A stretch of DNA of 64,000 bases. It comes from Sphingomonas oligophenolica. GTDB lineage: Bacteria > Pseudomonadota > Alphaproteobacteria > Sphingomonadales > Sphingomonadaceae. Positions 8,940 through 17,937 of this stretch are shown one piece after another; the stretch's first letter is position 1; each line of letters starts with the position of its first letter. Both the position numbers and the translations under genes were made by a program. The stretch covers positions 1 to 64,000 of the forward strand of contig NZ_RCZK01000002.1 of assembly GCF_006438955.1 (NCBI RefSeq), given 5' to 3'. Below the pieces are notes generated by a model that searched no databases, had not been told where the DNA came from, and saw nothing but the letters and a program-made list of their open reading frames with translations.

Positions 8940-10151
8940 TCAGGCCATCGCGGTTTCGAGATTGACGCGAACCTGTTCGAAGAACTGTTCGGTCGTCATC
9001 CACGGCTGGTCGGGGCCGATCAGGATCGCGAGATCCTTGGTCATGTGGCCGTCCTCGACGGTCTTGACGCAGACCCGCTCGAGCGTTTCGGCGAACTTGG
9101 CGACATCAGGCGTGTCATCGAACTTGCCGCGATATTTCAGGCCGCCGGTCCATGCGAAGATCGACGCTATCGGGTTGGTGCTCGTCGCTTTGCCCTGCTG
9201 GTGCTGGCGATAGTGGCGGGTCACGGTGCCATGCGCCGCTTCGGCCTCGACGGTGTTGCCATCGGGCGTCAGCAGAACCGAGGTCATCAGCCCGAGGCTG
9301 CCGAAGCCCTGCGCGACGGTATCCGACTGGACGTCGCCATCGTAGTTCTTGCACGCCCACACGAACTCGCCGTGCCACTTCAGTGCCGAGGCGACCATGT
9401 CGTCGATCAGGCGGTGTTCGTAGACGATACCAGCCGCCTTGAAATCGTCCTTGAATTCGGCCTCGAACACCTCGGCGAACAGGTCCTTGAAGCGCCCGTC
9501 ATAGGCTTTCAGGATCGTGTTCTTGGTGCTGAGATACACCGGCCATTTCAGGTTGAGGCCGTAGTGCATCGAGGCGCGCGCGAAATCGCGGATCGAATCG
9601 TCGAGATTGTACATCCCCATCGCGACGCCCGCGGAGGGGAACTGGAACACTTCTTCGTCGATCCGGGTGCCGTCGTCGCCTTCGAAGACGAGGCGCAGCT
9701 TGCCGGGGCCGGGGACCAGGAAGTCGGTCGCCTTATACTGGTCGCCGAACGCGTGGCGCCCGACGACGATCGGGTGGGTCCAGCCGGGCACCAGCCGCGG
9801 CACGTTCTTGATCACGATCGGTTCGCGAAACACCACCCCACCCAGAATGTTGCGGATCGTGCCGTTGGGGCTCTTCCACATCTTCTTTAGCCCGAATTCC
9901 TCGACGCGCTGCTCATCGGGGGTGATCGTCGCGCATTTCACCGCGACGCCATATTTCTGTGTCGCGCGCGCGGCCTCGACGGTGACCTTGTCGTCGGTCT
10001 CGTCGCGATGCTCGATGCTGAGATCGTAATAGGCCAGCTCGATATCGAGATAGGGCTTGATCAGGCGCTCGCGGATCCATTCCCAGATGATCCGCGTCAT
10101 CTCGTCTCCGTCGATCTCCACGACGGGGGTCTTCACCTTGATCTTCGCCAT
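8940..10151 (-). CDS. icd: Isocitrate dehydrogenase, NADP-dependent
   Basis: This TCA-cycle enzyme converts isocitrate to 2-oxoglutarate, CO2 and NADPH. The protein has 403 residues and resembles the eukaryotic-like homodimeric NADP type common in alphaproteobacteria, with [20 protein letters not shown] at the N-terminus, [12 protein letters not shown] (substrate-binding Ser/Asn loop, about residues 94-105) and conserved KYDGD-equivalent [11 protein letters not shown]. The start at 10151 is supported by AAGGA eight bases upstream. It is a single-gene unit facing away from psd-pssA. Confidence 0.96.
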   Translation of the reverse strand: MAKIKVKTPVVEIDGDEMTRIIWEWIRERLIKPYLDIELAYYDLSIEHRDETDDKVTVEAARATQKYGVAVKCATITPDEQRVEEFGLKKMWKSPNGTIRNILGGVVFREPIVIKNVPRLVPGWTHPIVVGRHAFGDQYKATDFLVPGPGKLRLVFEGDDGTRIDEEVFQFPSAGVAMGMYNLDDSIRDFARASMHYGLNLKWPVYLSTKNTILKAYDGRFKDLFAEVFEAEFKDDFKAAGIVYEHRLIDDMVASALKWHGEFVWACKNYDGDVQSDTVAQGFGSLGLMTSVLLTPDGNTVEAEAAHGTVTRHYRQHQQGKATSTNPIASIFAWTGGLKYRGKFDDTPDVAKFAETLERVCVKTVEDGHMTKDLAILIGPDQPWMTTEQFFEQVRVNLETAMA

Positions 10152-10298
10152 ATTTGCATCCTTGGGGGGAGGGGTGTTTGGCGACGCGTCTAGGGAAGAG
10201 CCGCGGGCGGATCAACCGGGCGTCGCGCGACGCCGGACCCGACGTCGGACCCCATGTCGGACATTGTATCGCGGTAACAGCACGGTTAGACCGTCGCG

Positions 10299-11033
10299 AT
10301 GCCTTCACTCGAAAAGCCGCCCACCGCCGGCGTCCCGGTCACCACCACCGTCAAATGGCGGTTCCCCGCGGTTCATCCGGAGGGATATAAATATGTCGGG
10401 ATCGCGATCGGCCTCACGCTGCTCGCGACGATCGTGTCGACCGTGTTGTTCTGGCCGTTGGTCGGCGTCACGATCTGGGTCGCGACCTTCTTTCGCGATC
10501 CGATCCGCACGACCCCGGTCGGCGACGACCTGATCGTCGCGCCCGCCGACGGGCTGGTCACGATGATCCAGCGCGTCGCGGTACCCCGCGAACTCGTCGA
10601 GGAACTCGGCGCCGCACCGCTGGTGCGCGTGTCGATCTTCATGTCGGTGTTCGACGTCCACATCAACCGGACCCCGATCGCGGGGACGATCCGCCAGGTC
10701 GTCTATATCTCGGGCAAGTTCCTCAACGCCGATCTCGACAAGGCGAGCGACGAGAACGAACGCCAGCATATCGTCGTCGAAGGCCGCGACGGCCGGCGGA
10801 TCGGCTTCACCCAGATCGCGGGGCTGGTTGCGCGGCGGATCGTCGGCTTCGTCAAGCCCGGCGACATGGTCGCGACCGGGCAGCGCATCGGGTTGATCCG
10901 CTTCGGCAGCCGGGTCGACGTCTTCCTGCCCGACGATTGCGCGCCACAGGTGACGTTGGGCCAGCGCAGCATCGCGGGCGAGACCGTCATCGGGCGCGTC
11001 GGCGGCACCGCGATCGGTGGCATCTCGCAATGA
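10299..11033 (+). CDS. psd: Phosphatidylserine decarboxylase proenzyme
   Basis: Psd forms phosphatidylethanolamine from phosphatidylserine at the inner membrane. This is a 244-residue short form. Two adjacent hydrophobic stretches lie near residues 30-65. The pyruvoyl-forming cleavage site is [11 protein letters not shown] near residue 200, where the Gly-Ser bond in RFGS would self-cleave (most families use LGST or RFGS). Other conserved stretches are APADGLVT and [12 protein letters not shown]. The stop overlaps the pssA start as ATGA, so the two consecutive steps of PE synthesis are translationally coupled. Confidence 0.94.
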   Translation: MPSLEKPPTAGVPVTTTVKWRFPAVHPEGYKYVGIAIGLTLLATIVSTVLFWPLVGVTIWVATFFRDPIRTTPVGDDLIVAPADGLVTMIQRVAVPRELVEELGAAPLVRVSIFMSVFDVHINRTPIAGTIRQVVYISGKFLNADLDKASDENERQHIVVEGRDGRRIGFTQIAGLVARRIVGFVKPGDMVATGQRIGLIRFGSRVDVFLPDDCAPQVTLGQRSIAGETVIGRVGGTAIGGISQ

Positions 11034-11896
11034 TCGATCCCGATCTCGACTTCGACCTGGCCGAGGATGACGATGGCTTGCGGCGGCGACGACCTGGCCT
11101 CCGCCGGTTGCGCGCGGGCCTGCCGCTGCGCGCAGTGGCGCCCAACGCGGTCACCGCGCTGGCGCTATGTTCGGGGCTGAGCGGAGTCCGCTTCGCGATC
11201 GCGGGAGAGTGGCAAAGCGCGGTGGCGATGATCCTGGTCGCGGGCGTGCTCGACGGGCTCGACGGCCGCGTCGCGCGGATGCTGCACGGTGAAAGCCGCT
11301 TCGGTGCCGAACTTGATTCGCTCAGCGACGCGATTTCGTTCGGGGTCGCGCCCGCGCTGATCCTCTATCTCTGGAGCCTCGCCGCGCTGCCGCGGATCGG
11401 GTGGATCTGTTCGCTGATGCTCGCGGTGTTCTGCGCGCTACGCCTCGCGCGGTTCAACGCGCGGATCGATACGACCGAACAGCCGCATAAATCTGCCGGG
11501 TTCCTCACCGGGGTTCCCGCGCCCGCCGCGGCGGGTCTTGCGATGCTGCCGATGTTCCTGTGGTTTTCGACCGACGCGATGATCTTCACCTCGCCCTATC
11601 TGGTGGCGCCATGGGTCGCGTTCATCGCATTGCTGATGGTATCGAGCGTCGCGACCTTCTCGTGGAGTTCGCTCCGCCTGCGCCGCAATGTGCGGTTCGA
11701 GGCGATCGCGGGGGTCGTGCTGCTCGGCGCGGCGCTCGTCTCCGCGCCATGGCCGACCCTGTCGGCGGTGTGCCTGGTCTATCTGGCGCTGATGCCGATC
11801 AGCATGATCAGCTACGCCAAGGTGCGCATGCGGGTCAGGCGGCAGCGCGAAGCCGCGCTAGCGGGACCGGAACCGATTCCGACGCCCAGCGCCTGA
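11030..11896 (+). CDS. pssA: CDP-diacylglycerol-serine O-phosphatidyltransferase
   Basis: PssA makes phosphatidylserine from CDP-diacylglycerol and serine. The protein has 288 residues and multiple membrane segments. The CDP-alcohol phosphotransferase motif D-x2-D-G-x2-A-R-x8-G-x3-D-x3-D is complete from about residue 80 ([14 protein letters not shown], then [10 protein letters not shown]). I start it at the ATG at 11030, which overlaps the psd stop by 4 nt, rather than at an upstream in-frame codon inside psd. Its last 62 nt overlap the 3' end of a small convergent gene (11835-12071). Confidence 0.94.
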   Translation: MIDPDLDFDLAEDDDGLRRRRPGLRRLRAGLPLRAVAPNAVTALALCSGLSGVRFAIAGEWQSAVAMILVAGVLDGLDGRVARMLHGESRFGAELDSLSDAISFGVAPALILYLWSLAALPRIGWICSLMLAVFCALRLARFNARIDTTEQPHKSAGFLTGVPAPAAAGLAMLPMFLWFSTDAMIFTSPYLVAPWVAFIALLMVSSVATFSWSSLRLRRNVRFEAIAGVVLLGAALVSAPWPTLSAVCLVYLALMPISMISYAKVRMRVRRQREAALAGPEPIPTPSA

Positions 11897-12071
11897 CCGC
11901 GATCCGTCGCTCGGCGATGGCCAATTGACCCAGCGGTGCGAACTGTTCCTCGATATTCCCCGCCGCCAGGCTGAGGACGCGGCGCCATTGTGGCACCAAT
12001 GTCGTCGACATCACGCCGATCGCGGCTGTCAGCGCCCCGCTGAAAATCAAGATGTTCATCACCGCTACCAT
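11835..12071 (-). CDS. Small single-span membrane protein, unknown function
   Basis: This 78-residue protein starts at the ATG at 12071, with GGGAGA about 10 bases upstream; a second ATG four codons in is an alternative. Residues 5-24 form one strongly hydrophobic helix (ILIFSGALTAAIGVMSTTLV). It is followed by an amphipathic, Arg-rich tail ([11 protein letters not shown]). I do not recognise the family. About 150 bases upstream is a canonical alphaproteobacterial LexA box inside a plausible minus-strand promoter, so SOS induction is suggested. The 3' end overlaps pssA by 62 nt on the opposite strand. Confidence 0.5.
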   Translation of the reverse strand: MVAVMNILIFSGALTAAIGVMSTTLVPQWRRVLSLAAGNIEEQFAPLGQLAIAERRIAVRRWASESVPVPLARLRAAA

Positions 12072-12220
12072 GTCCCAGTCTCCCGACGTGATCGAACCGC
12101 CTGTGGATAACTTCGAAAACCCTCGGTTTCTCAAGTGGTTCCCGAACCTTCCCGAAAATCCGCGCCGATTGCGGCTTTTTCGTAATGTTCCGCTAGTCAG
12201 TCCCGCTATGAGCACTCTAT

Positions 12221-12235
12221 GTTCTGTTTGTGTTC
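12221..12235 (-). promoter_or_regulatory. Candidate LexA (SOS) box, GTTC-N7-GTTC
   Basis: GTTC at 12221-12224 and GTTC at 12232-12235 are separated by exactly seven bases, matching the alphaproteobacterial LexA operator. On the minus strand the box (GAAC-N7-GAAC) follows a TTGACG -35-like hexamer, so it would block a promoter reading toward the 78-aa membrane protein. It also lies about 146 bases upstream of rpsB on the other strand. Confidence 0.6.
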
Positions 12236-12380
12236 TAGCCGTCAAGCCCTTGCGCAAATAAATTGGCATGGCTAAAGGACGCGCTTCAAAACCCGCATGG
12301 GAGGCATCATAGCCCGGTGCGCGGCTCTTCGGAGTTCGCGTCATCCGCTTCCCAGAGGCTCAACCGGAAGGAATTATCCT

Positions 12381-13334
12381 ATGGCGGCACCCGTCGTCAC
12401 CATGCAGCAGCTCATCGAGACTGGCGCGCACTTCGGCCACCAGACCCACCGCTGGAACCCGAAGATGAAACCCTACATCTTCGGCGATCGCAACGGCGTC
12501 CATATCATCGATCTGTCGCAGACCGTGCCGCTGTTCGCGCGTGCGCTCGATTTCGTCAGCTCGTCGGTCGCGGCTGGCGGCAAGGTCCTGTTCGTCGGGA
12601 CCAAGCGCCAGGCGCAGGACGCGGTCGCCGATGCGGCGCGGCGGTCGGGCCAGCATTTTGTCAACCATCGCTGGCTGGGTGGGATGCTCACCAACTGGAA
12701 GACGATTTCGAAGTCGATCAGCCAGCTCAAGTCGCTCGAAGAGCAGCTGTCGGGCGACACCGTCGGCCTGACCAAGAAGGAAGTCCTGCAGCTCACGCGC
12801 AAGAAGGAAAAGCTCGAACTGTCGCTCGGCGGTATCCGCGACATGGGCGGCGTTCCCGACGTGATGTTCGTGATCGATGCGAACAAGGAAGAACTGGCGA
12901 TCAAGGAAGCCAATACGCTCGGCATTCCGGTCGTCGCGATCCTCGATTCGAACGTCTCGCCCGACGGTATCGCGTTCCCGGTTCCGGCCAACGACGACGC
13001 CAGCCGCGCCATCCGCCTGTATTGCGAGGCGATCGCGATCGCTGCGACGCGTGGCGGGCAGGAGCAGCAGGCACGCTCGGGCCGTGACATCGGGTCGATG
13101 GAATCACCGCCGTCCGAAGCTGCGCTGAGCACCGATCCGATCGTTGCCGAAACGCCCGCAGCTCAGGCTCCGGTCGCGGAAGCTCCCGCAGCACCCGCCG
13201 CGGAAACCCCGGCAGCGCCGGCCGCGGAAACCCCGGCAGCGCCCGAAGCCGCTCCTGCGACCGAAGCGCCGGTCGAGACTCCGGCCGAAGTCGCCACCGA
13301 AGCCGCCGAGGCCGAACGCCAGCTCGACGCATAA
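12381..13334 (+). CDS. rpsB: 30S ribosomal protein S2 with Ala/Pro-rich C-terminal extension
   Basis: S2 is a small-subunit ribosomal protein. The start at 12381 has GGAAGGAATT upstream and the family-typical N-terminus with [15 protein letters not shown]. The S2 fold occupies about residues 1-235 (for example [24 protein letters not shown]). The protein is 317 residues against about 240 in E. coli. The extra C-terminus is low-complexity Ala/Pro/Glu with an exact internal duplication of the AAETPAAP unit. It precedes tsf, the usual order, with a hairpin and a REP-like palindrome in between. Confidence 0.96.
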   Translation: MAAPVVTMQQLIETGAHFGHQTHRWNPKMKPYIFGDRNGVHIIDLSQTVPLFARALDFVSSSVAAGGKVLFVGTKRQAQDAVADAARRSGQHFVNHRWLGGMLTNWKTISKSISQLKSLEEQLSGDTVGLTKKEVLQLTRKKEKLELSLGGIRDMGGVPDVMFVIDANKEELAIKEANTLGIPVVAILDSNVSPDGIAFPVPANDDASRAIRLYCEAIAIAATRGGQEQQARSGRDIGSMESPPSEAALSTDPIVAETPAAQAPVAEAPAAPAAETPAAPAAETPAAPEAAPATEAPVETPAEVATEAAEAERQLDA

Positions 13335-13344
13335 CTGCCACAGA

Positions 13345-13366
13345 GTCGGCCTATCAATGGGCCGAC
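13345..13366 (+). other. Stem-loop just after rpsB
   Basis: GTCGGCC (13345-13351) and GGCCGAC (13360-13366) form a perfect 7-bp inverted repeat with an 8-base loop, 10 bases after the rpsB stop. No U-tract follows (CCTTCTTCC instead), so it is more likely a weak terminator or an mRNA 3'-end stabiliser than a full intrinsic terminator. Confidence 0.45.
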
Positions 13367-13373
13367 CCTTCTT

Positions 13374-13441
13374 CCGTTCGGGCTGAGCCTGTCGAAGCCC
13401 GTCCTTTCGAGGATGTCCTTCGACACGCTCAGGACGAACGG
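13374..13441. repeat. REP-like palindrome between rpsB and tsf
   Basis: The left arm CCGTTCGGGCTGAGCCTG continues TCGAAG (13374-13397), and the right arm runs from CTTCGACACGCTCAGG to ACGAACGG (to 13441). The two are near-perfect inverted repeats. This CTGAGC/TGTCGAAG-type palindrome is of the kind dispersed in many sphingomonad and other proteobacterial genomes. Six T follow at 13443-13448, so in RNA it could also act as an attenuating hairpin between rpsB and tsf. Confidence 0.65.
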
Positions 13442-13473
13442 ATTTTTTGCATGTAAAGAATGAGGAATTAGAC

Positions 13474-14427
13474 ATGGCCGATATCACGGCAGCGATGGTC
13501 AAGGACCTGCGCGAGAAGAGCGGCGCGGGCATGATGGATTGCAAGAAGGCGCTGAACGAAAACGGCGGCGACATGGACGCCGCGATGGATTGGCTACGCA
13601 CCAAGGGTCTCGCCGCCGCCGCCAAGAAGTCGAGCCGCACCGCCGCGGAAGGTCTGGTCGGCGTCGCCGTCTCGGGCACCAAGGGCGCCGCGGTCGAGGT
13701 CAATTCCGAGACCGATTTCGTCGCCAAGAACGACCAGTTCCAGCAGTTCGTCCGCGAGGTGACCCAGGTCGCGCTCGACGGCGCGGCGGATGTCGACGCG
13801 ATCAAGGCCGCGACGCTGCCCAACGGCAAGACCGCCGAGGAAACGCTGACCAACAACATCGCGACGATCGGCGAGAACCAGTCGCTGCGGCGCGTGCGCC
13901 GCCTCGAAGTGTCGAAGGGCGCGGTGGTCCCCTATATCCACAACGCCGCCGCCCCTGGGCTCGGCAAGATCGGCGTGCTCGTCGCGCTCGAGAGCGAGGC
14001 TGCCGACGACGTGCTCCAGGCGCTCGGTAAGAACCTCGCGATGCACATCGCCGCCGCCTTCCCCAAGGCGCTCAACGAAGCCGACCTCGACGACGCCGAG
14101 ATCGAGCGCGAGCGCGCGATCGCGACCGAAAAGGCAGCCGACAGCGGCAAGCCCGCCGACATCATCGCCAAGATGGTCGAAGGCGGCATCGCCAAGTTCC
14201 GCAAGGAGCACGCGCTGGTCAGCCAGCTGTTCGTGATGGACGGCAAGACCAAGATCAGCGACGTCGTCGCCAAGGCCGGCAAGGAGGCGGGCGCCGAGAT
14301 CAAGCTGGTCGACTACGTCCGCTTCCAGCTTGGCGAAGGCATCGAGAAGGAGGTCGGCGACTTCGCGGCGGAAGTCGCCGCGGCGAGCGGCGTGCCGCAG
14401 AACAAGCAGCCTGAGCCAACCAGCTAA
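13474..14427 (+). CDS. tsf: Elongation factor Ts
   Basis: EF-Ts is the nucleotide exchange factor for EF-Tu. It has 317 residues from the ATG at 13474, with GAGGAA upstream; a longer in-frame ORF to 13447 lacks such a site. The UBA-like N-terminal domain shows [13 protein letters not shown] at about residues 14-26, and the central dimerisation domain shows [13 protein letters not shown], both diagnostic. It is followed at 14454 by an intrinsic terminator, closing the rpsB-tsf unit. Confidence 0.97.
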   Translation: MADITAAMVKDLREKSGAGMMDCKKALNENGGDMDAAMDWLRTKGLAAAAKKSSRTAAEGLVGVAVSGTKGAAVEVNSETDFVAKNDQFQQFVREVTQVALDGAADVDAIKAATLPNGKTAEETLTNNIATIGENQSLRRVRRLEVSKGAVVPYIHNAAAPGLGKIGVLVALESEAADDVLQALGKNLAMHIAAAFPKALNEADLDDAEIERERAIATEKAADSGKPADIIAKMVEGGIAKFRKEHALVSQLFVMDGKTKISDVVAKAGKEAGAEIKLVDYVRFQLGEGIEKEVGDFAAEVAAASGVPQNKQPEPTS

Positions 14428-14453
14428 TCGGGCGGTTCACTGGATGAGAAGGG

Positions 14454-14486
14454 AAGGGGCTCCGGCGATGTCGGGGCTCCTTTTTT
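14454..14486 (+). terminator. Intrinsic terminator after tsf
   Basis: AAGGGGCTCC (14454-14463) pairs with GGGGCTCCTT (14473-14482) over ten positions with two G-U wobbles, and a run of T reaches 14486. The arms also look like direct repeats, but the wobble-paired hairpin plus T-tract is the better reading. Confidence 0.7.
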
Positions 14487-14500
14487 GTTGATCTTGCCCT

Positions 14501-14530
14501 CGTCACCCCGGCCTTGAGCCGGGGTGACGC
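14501..14530. repeat. REP-like palindrome, copy A
   Basis: GTCACCCCGGC and GCCGGGGTGAC form a perfect 11-bp inverted repeat around a 5-base centre (14502-14528). Two diverged relatives lie at 14863-14892 and 14921-14950, so the same short palindrome occurs three times within 450 bases. It flanks the dead GIY-YIG gene. Confidence 0.7.
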
Positions 14531-14570
14531 TATCCCCCTTCGTTCAAACGATCCGATCGAACAGATCGCG

Positions 14571-14843
14571 TCACTCGGGATTGCCCCGTTCGATCAGCGC
14601 GAACTTCCATGCGCGCCGCCAGCGCTTCACGCACTTCTCATGCTCGATTCACGCGCCGATATCGTCGCCACGCTCCGCCCACACCAGACGCGTCAGGTCG
14701 TAACGCGCGCAGAAATCGATCCCTTCGCCGCTACTGTGCTGATGAATGCGGGCGGGAAGATAGGCCGTAACCCCGACATACATCGCGCCGCGATACCTGT
14801 CGGCCATGACGTAAACCCACCCACCTTGGGTTGCCAGATCCAT
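14571..14843 (-). pseudogene. GIY-YIG endonuclease-like gene with two in-frame TGA stops
   Basis: From the ATG at 14843 the minus strand encodes GGWVYVMADRYRG, AMYVGVTAYLPARIHQH and FCARYDLTRLVWAERGDD, the standard small UvrC/GIY-YIG family protein (about 95 residues). A TGA at 14649-14651 interrupts it. The same frame then continues IEHEKCVKRWRRAWK, FALIERGNPE, the expected C-terminus, and ends at another TGA (14571-14573) exactly where the family usually has Trp. The reading frame is intact, so point mutations, not indels, killed it. The truncated N-terminal part (to 14649) could still be expressed, but it lacks the conserved C-terminal helix. Confidence 0.7.
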
Positions 14844-14862
14844 GCCTCGGTTCAAATAAGAA

Positions 14863-14892
14863 GCGGGTCCCCGGGTCAAGCCCGGGGTGACC
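14863..14892. repeat. REP-like palindrome, copy B
   Basis: The segment contains CCCCGGGTCAAGCCCGGGG, an inverted repeat related to copies A and C with a GTCAAG centre. It sits just upstream of the GIY-YIG remnant start, and its minus-strand reading adds a spurious N-terminal extension to that ORF. Confidence 0.6.
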
Positions 14893-14920
14893 ATGCGTTT
14901 TTCGTGGATCCAACACCATC

Positions 14921-14950
14921 CGTCACCCCGGCCTCGAGCCGGGGTCCCGC
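14921..14950. repeat. REP-like palindrome, copy C
   Basis: CCCCGGCCTCGAGCCGGGG with flanking CGTCA on the left and TCCCGC on the right is nearly identical to copy A. The remaining sequence to pyrH (14951-15096) shows no gene and no clear regulatory site. Confidence 0.6.
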
Positions 14951-15096
14951 TTTACTGTTGCGTCGCAATCCCTAACCGATCAGTCCACTCGCAGCGCGCA
15001 CTGGCGATGACGGGCAACACTCCGCCCACAACCCTTGCCCCCTCCACCACCCCCGCCTAAGGTCTGCGCCGCCCCCTGCCGCTGACACGAGATTGC

Positions 15097-15828
15097 ATGA
15101 CGCCCCCCCGGTTCAAACGTATCCTGCTGAAATTATCGGGTGAAGTCCTGATGGGGGAAGGTGGCCTCGCGATCGATCCCGCCGTCACCGCGCGCGTCGC
15201 GCAGGAGATCGCCGATGTGAAGGCGCAGGGGTATGAACTGTGCATCGTCGTCGGGGGTGGCAACATCTTCCGCGGGCTCGCCGCCGCCACCAAGGGCTTC
15301 GAGCGCGCGACCGCGGATTACATGGGAATGCTCGCCACCGTCATGAACGCGCTTGCGGTGCAGAACGCGCTCGAACAGATCGGGGTCGATACCCGCGTCC
15401 AGTCGGCGATTCCGATGGCGGCGGTGTGCGAACCCTTCATTCGCCGCCGTGCCGAACGTCATTTAGAAAAAGGCCGCGTCGTGATCTTCGCCGCCGGGGT
15501 CGGCAGCCCCTATTTTACCACCGACAGCGGCGCCGCGCTGCGCGCCGCCGAGATGAAGTGCGACGCGCTGTTCAAGGGCACCAGCGTCGACGGCGTCTAC
15601 GATGCCGACCCCAAGAAGGTCGCCACCGCCAAACGTTATGACAGCGTGACGTATGACGAGGTGCTCGCCAAGAACCTCAAGGTCATGGATGCCAGCGCGA
15701 TCGCGCTGTGCCGCGACAACGACATCCCGATCGTCGTCTTCAACATCCGCGAACACGGCAATTTCGCCGATGTGCTGGCGGGTCGCGGGATATCGACGAT
15801 CGTCCAGAATCAGAATCCAGGAGAGTAA
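15097..15828 (+). CDS. pyrH: Uridylate kinase
   Basis: PyrH phosphorylates UMP to UDP and feeds pyrimidine and peptidoglycan precursor synthesis. The protein has 243 residues, the usual length. It starts [17 protein letters not shown] (amino-acid-kinase phosphate loop, residues 5-21) and carries [10 protein letters not shown] and [12 protein letters not shown]. No strong ribosome site precedes the ATG. It opens the long operon that continues frr-uppS-cdsA-dxr-rseP-bamA-skp-fabZ, and its TAA overlaps the first of two tandem ATG codons of frr. Confidence 0.97.
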   Translation: MTPPRFKRILLKLSGEVLMGEGGLAIDPAVTARVAQEIADVKAQGYELCIVVGGGNIFRGLAAATKGFERATADYMGMLATVMNALAVQNALEQIGVDTRVQSAIPMAAVCEPFIRRRAERHLEKGRVVIFAAGVGSPYFTTDSGAALRAAEMKCDALFKGTSVDGVYDADPKKVATAKRYDSVTYDEVLAKNLKVMDASAIALCRDNDIPIVVFNIREHGNFADVLAGRGISTIVQNQNPGE

Positions 15829-15830
15829 TG

Positions 15831-16388
15831 ATGCCAGCCTACGACAAGGCCGATCTCGAACGCCGGATGGCGGGGGCGGTCGAGGCGCTGAAGGGCGATC
15901 TTTCGGGGCTGCGCACCGGGCGCGCGTCGACCGCGCTGCTCGATCCGGTAACGGTCGAGGTCTATGGCGCGCACATGCCGCTGAACCAGGTCGCGACCGT
16001 CTCGGCCCCGGAATCGCGGATGCTGTCGGTCCAGGTGTGGGACAAATCGAACATCGGCCCGGTCGAAAAGGCGATCCGGTCGGCGGGGCTGGGGCTCAAC
16101 CCGATCAACGACGGCAACACGCTGCGGCTGCCGATCCCCGACCTGACCGAGGAGCGCCGCAAGGAACTCGCCAAGCTCGCGGGCAAATATGCCGAAGCCG
16201 CGCGGATCGCCGCGCGCAACGTGCGGCGTGACGGCATGGACAATCTAAAGGTCGACGAGAAGAAGGGCGTGTTCGGCGAGGACGAGCGCAAGCGCCACGA
16301 GACCGAGGTCCAGAAGCTGACCGATAGCACGATCGCGGACATCGACGCCGCCGCGGCGGCGAAGGAAAAGGAAATCCTCAGCCAGTGA
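15831..16388 (+). CDS. frr: Ribosome recycling factor
   Basis: RRF splits post-termination ribosomes with EF-G. Two ATG codons are adjacent (15828 and 15831). I chose 15831 because the AGGAG at 15819-15823 is then seven bases away and the product is 185 residues, exactly the E. coli length. Family stretches include [14 protein letters not shown] near residue 25, [15 protein letters not shown] and [11 protein letters not shown]. The stop overlaps the GTG start of uppS. Confidence 0.97.
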   Translation: MPAYDKADLERRMAGAVEALKGDLSGLRTGRASTALLDPVTVEVYGAHMPLNQVATVSAPESRMLSVQVWDKSNIGPVEKAIRSAGLGLNPINDGNTLRLPIPDLTEERRKELAKLAGKYAEAARIAARNVRRDGMDNLKVDEKKGVFGEDERKRHETEVQKLTDSTIADIDAAAAAKEKEILSQ

Positions 16389-17134
16389 GCCCGTCCGCCG
16401 CCTCGGCTGCGGTGATCGCGTCCGGTTCCGGCGAGGGACCGGCGCCCCGCCACGTTGCGATCATCATGGACGGCAACGGGCGGTGGGCGAAGCGGCGGCA
16501 CCTGCCGCGCGTTGCGGGGCACAAGGCGGGGGTCGATGCGGTCCGCAAGGTGACCCGCGCCGCGCGCGCGATGGGGATAGAGGCGCTGACGCTGTACGCC
16601 TTTTCGAGCGAAAACTGGCGGCGCCCCGAGGAGGAGGTCAGCGACCTGATGGGGTTGCTCCGGTTGTTCATCCGCAGCGACCTCGACGAGCTCGTACGCG
16701 AGAATGTCCGGCTGCGCGTGATCGGCGATTACCGGCGCTTTTCGGCTGACATCGTCAGGCTGGTCGATGACGCGATCGCGCGGACCGCGGCGAACACCGG
16801 CGCGATCCTGGTCATCGCGCTCAATTACGGTGCGCACGCCGAACTCGTCGCCGCCGCGCAACGACTGGCAACGCGCGCCGCCGCTGGCGATCTCGATCCC
16901 GCGGCGATCGATGCCGCCGCGATCGAGGCCGAACTCGATACCGCCGACCTACCCCCGCTCGATCTGGTCATCCGCACCTCGGGCGAACACCGGCTGTCGA
17001 ATTTCCTGCTGTGGCAGGCGGCCTATGCCGAATTGCTGTTCGTCGACACGCTGTGGCCCGATTTCGACGCTGCGGCGCTCGCCGATGCGGTCGCGGCGTT
17101 CGGACAGCGCCAGCGGCGTTACGGCGGCTTGTGA
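16385..17134 (+). CDS. uppS: Undecaprenyl diphosphate synthase (isoprenyl transferase)
   Basis: UppS makes the C55 lipid carrier for cell-wall synthesis by cis-prenyl condensation. The protein has 249 residues from a GTG that overlaps the frr stop as GTGA. The catalytic Asp lies in [15 protein letters not shown] (residues 24-38). Other signatures are [11 protein letters not shown] and, in the C-terminal part, [15 protein letters not shown] and WPDF. The first 20 residues are Ala/Ser-rich and probably not part of the fold. Confidence 0.96.
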   Translation: MSPSAASAAVIASGSGEGPAPRHVAIIMDGNGRWAKRRHLPRVAGHKAGVDAVRKVTRAARAMGIEALTLYAFSSENWRRPEEEVSDLMGLLRLFIRSDLDELVRENVRLRVIGDYRRFSADIVRLVDDAIARTAANTGAILVIALNYGAHAELVAAAQRLATRAAAGDLDPAAIDAAAIEAELDTADLPPLDLVIRTSGEHRLSNFLLWQAAYAELLFVDTLWPDFDAAALADAVAAFGQRQRRYGGL

Positions 17135-17937
17135 GCGACCACGCGGCGCCCGCCAACCCCCGCTCGGACCTCGTTATGCGGACCCTCGCCGGGCTCGCGA
17201 TGATCGCGGTCGCGTTGATCGCGATCGTGCTCGGGGGCATCGCCTTCTGGCTGCTCGCGGTCGTGGGCTCGCTGTTCATGATGGCCGAATGGTGCAACCT
17301 CCACGGGGTGCCCGCGCGGACCAAGCGGATCGCGCAGTTTTCGCTGTCGGTCCCGCTCGCGGTAATGGCACCCGCGTCGCTGGTCCTCCAAGTCCATGAC
17401 TTCTTCTCGCTCGGGCTGCTGGTCGGCGCGGCGTTCTTCATCGTCATCATCACCCACCGCCGCGAACTCGGACTCGGCATCCTGTATTGCGGACTCCCCG
17501 TGCTCGCACTTGTGATCATCCGCCGTCAGCATGAAGGCGTCGTGTTCGCGCTGTGGGCGCTCGCGCTGGTGTGGATGTGCGACATCGGCGCGTATTTCGC
17601 GGGTCGCGCGATCGGTGGCCCCAAGCTTGCGCCGCGGATCAGCCCGAACAAGACCTGGGCGGGGCTGATCGGCGGGGTGATTCTCGCCAGCCTGTTTGCC
17701 GCGTTCATGCACCGGGCCTATGGTCTGCCGCTGCGGATGACCCTCGCGACACCGCTGCTCGCGGTCGTAGCGCAGGGGGGCGATCTCTACGAAAGCTGGC
17801 TGAAGCGTCGCGCCGGCGTGAAGGACAGCGGTAACATCCTGCCCGGCCACGGCGGGGTGATGGATCGGCTCGATGGCCTCGTGCCGGTCGCGCCGCTCGC
17901 AGCGCTGTTGGTGGTGTTGCCCCACTTCTACCGATGA
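17131..17937 (+). CDS. cdsA: Phosphatidate cytidylyltransferase
   Basis: CdsA forms CDP-diacylglycerol from phosphatidate and CTP, supplying the substrate for PssA. This is a 268-residue polytopic membrane protein beginning at the GTG at 17131, which overlaps the uppS stop as GTGA. Diagnostic C-terminal stretches are ISPNKTWAGLIGG and KDSGNILPGHGGVMDRLDG, containing the CdsA signature. In-frame codons further upstream lie inside uppS and are not used. Confidence 0.95.
   Translation: MSDHAAPANPRSDLVMRTLAGLAMIAVALIAIVLGGIAFWLLAVVGSLFMMAEWCNLHGVPARTKRIAQFSLSVPLAVMAPASLVLQVHDFFSLGLLVGAAFFIVIITHRRELGLGILYCGLPVLALVIIRRQHEGVVFALWALALVWMCDIGAYFAGRAIGGPKLAPRISPNKTWAGLIGGVILASLFAAFMHRAYGLPLRMTLATPLLAVVAQGGDLYESWLKRRAGVKDSGNILPGHGGVMDRLDGLVPVAPLAALLVVLPHFYR

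Noticed and set aside
12268..12312. 14-codon leader peptide upstream of rpsB
   Set aside because: It has an ATG and a stop, but no ribosome site, no regulatory codon run and no terminator/antiterminator pair near it.
14571..14843. UGA recoding (selenocysteine or Trp) in the GIY-YIG gene
   Set aside because: No SECIS-like element is apparent, other genes here use TGA as a normal stop, and the final TGA ends the frame; simple gene death is sufficient.
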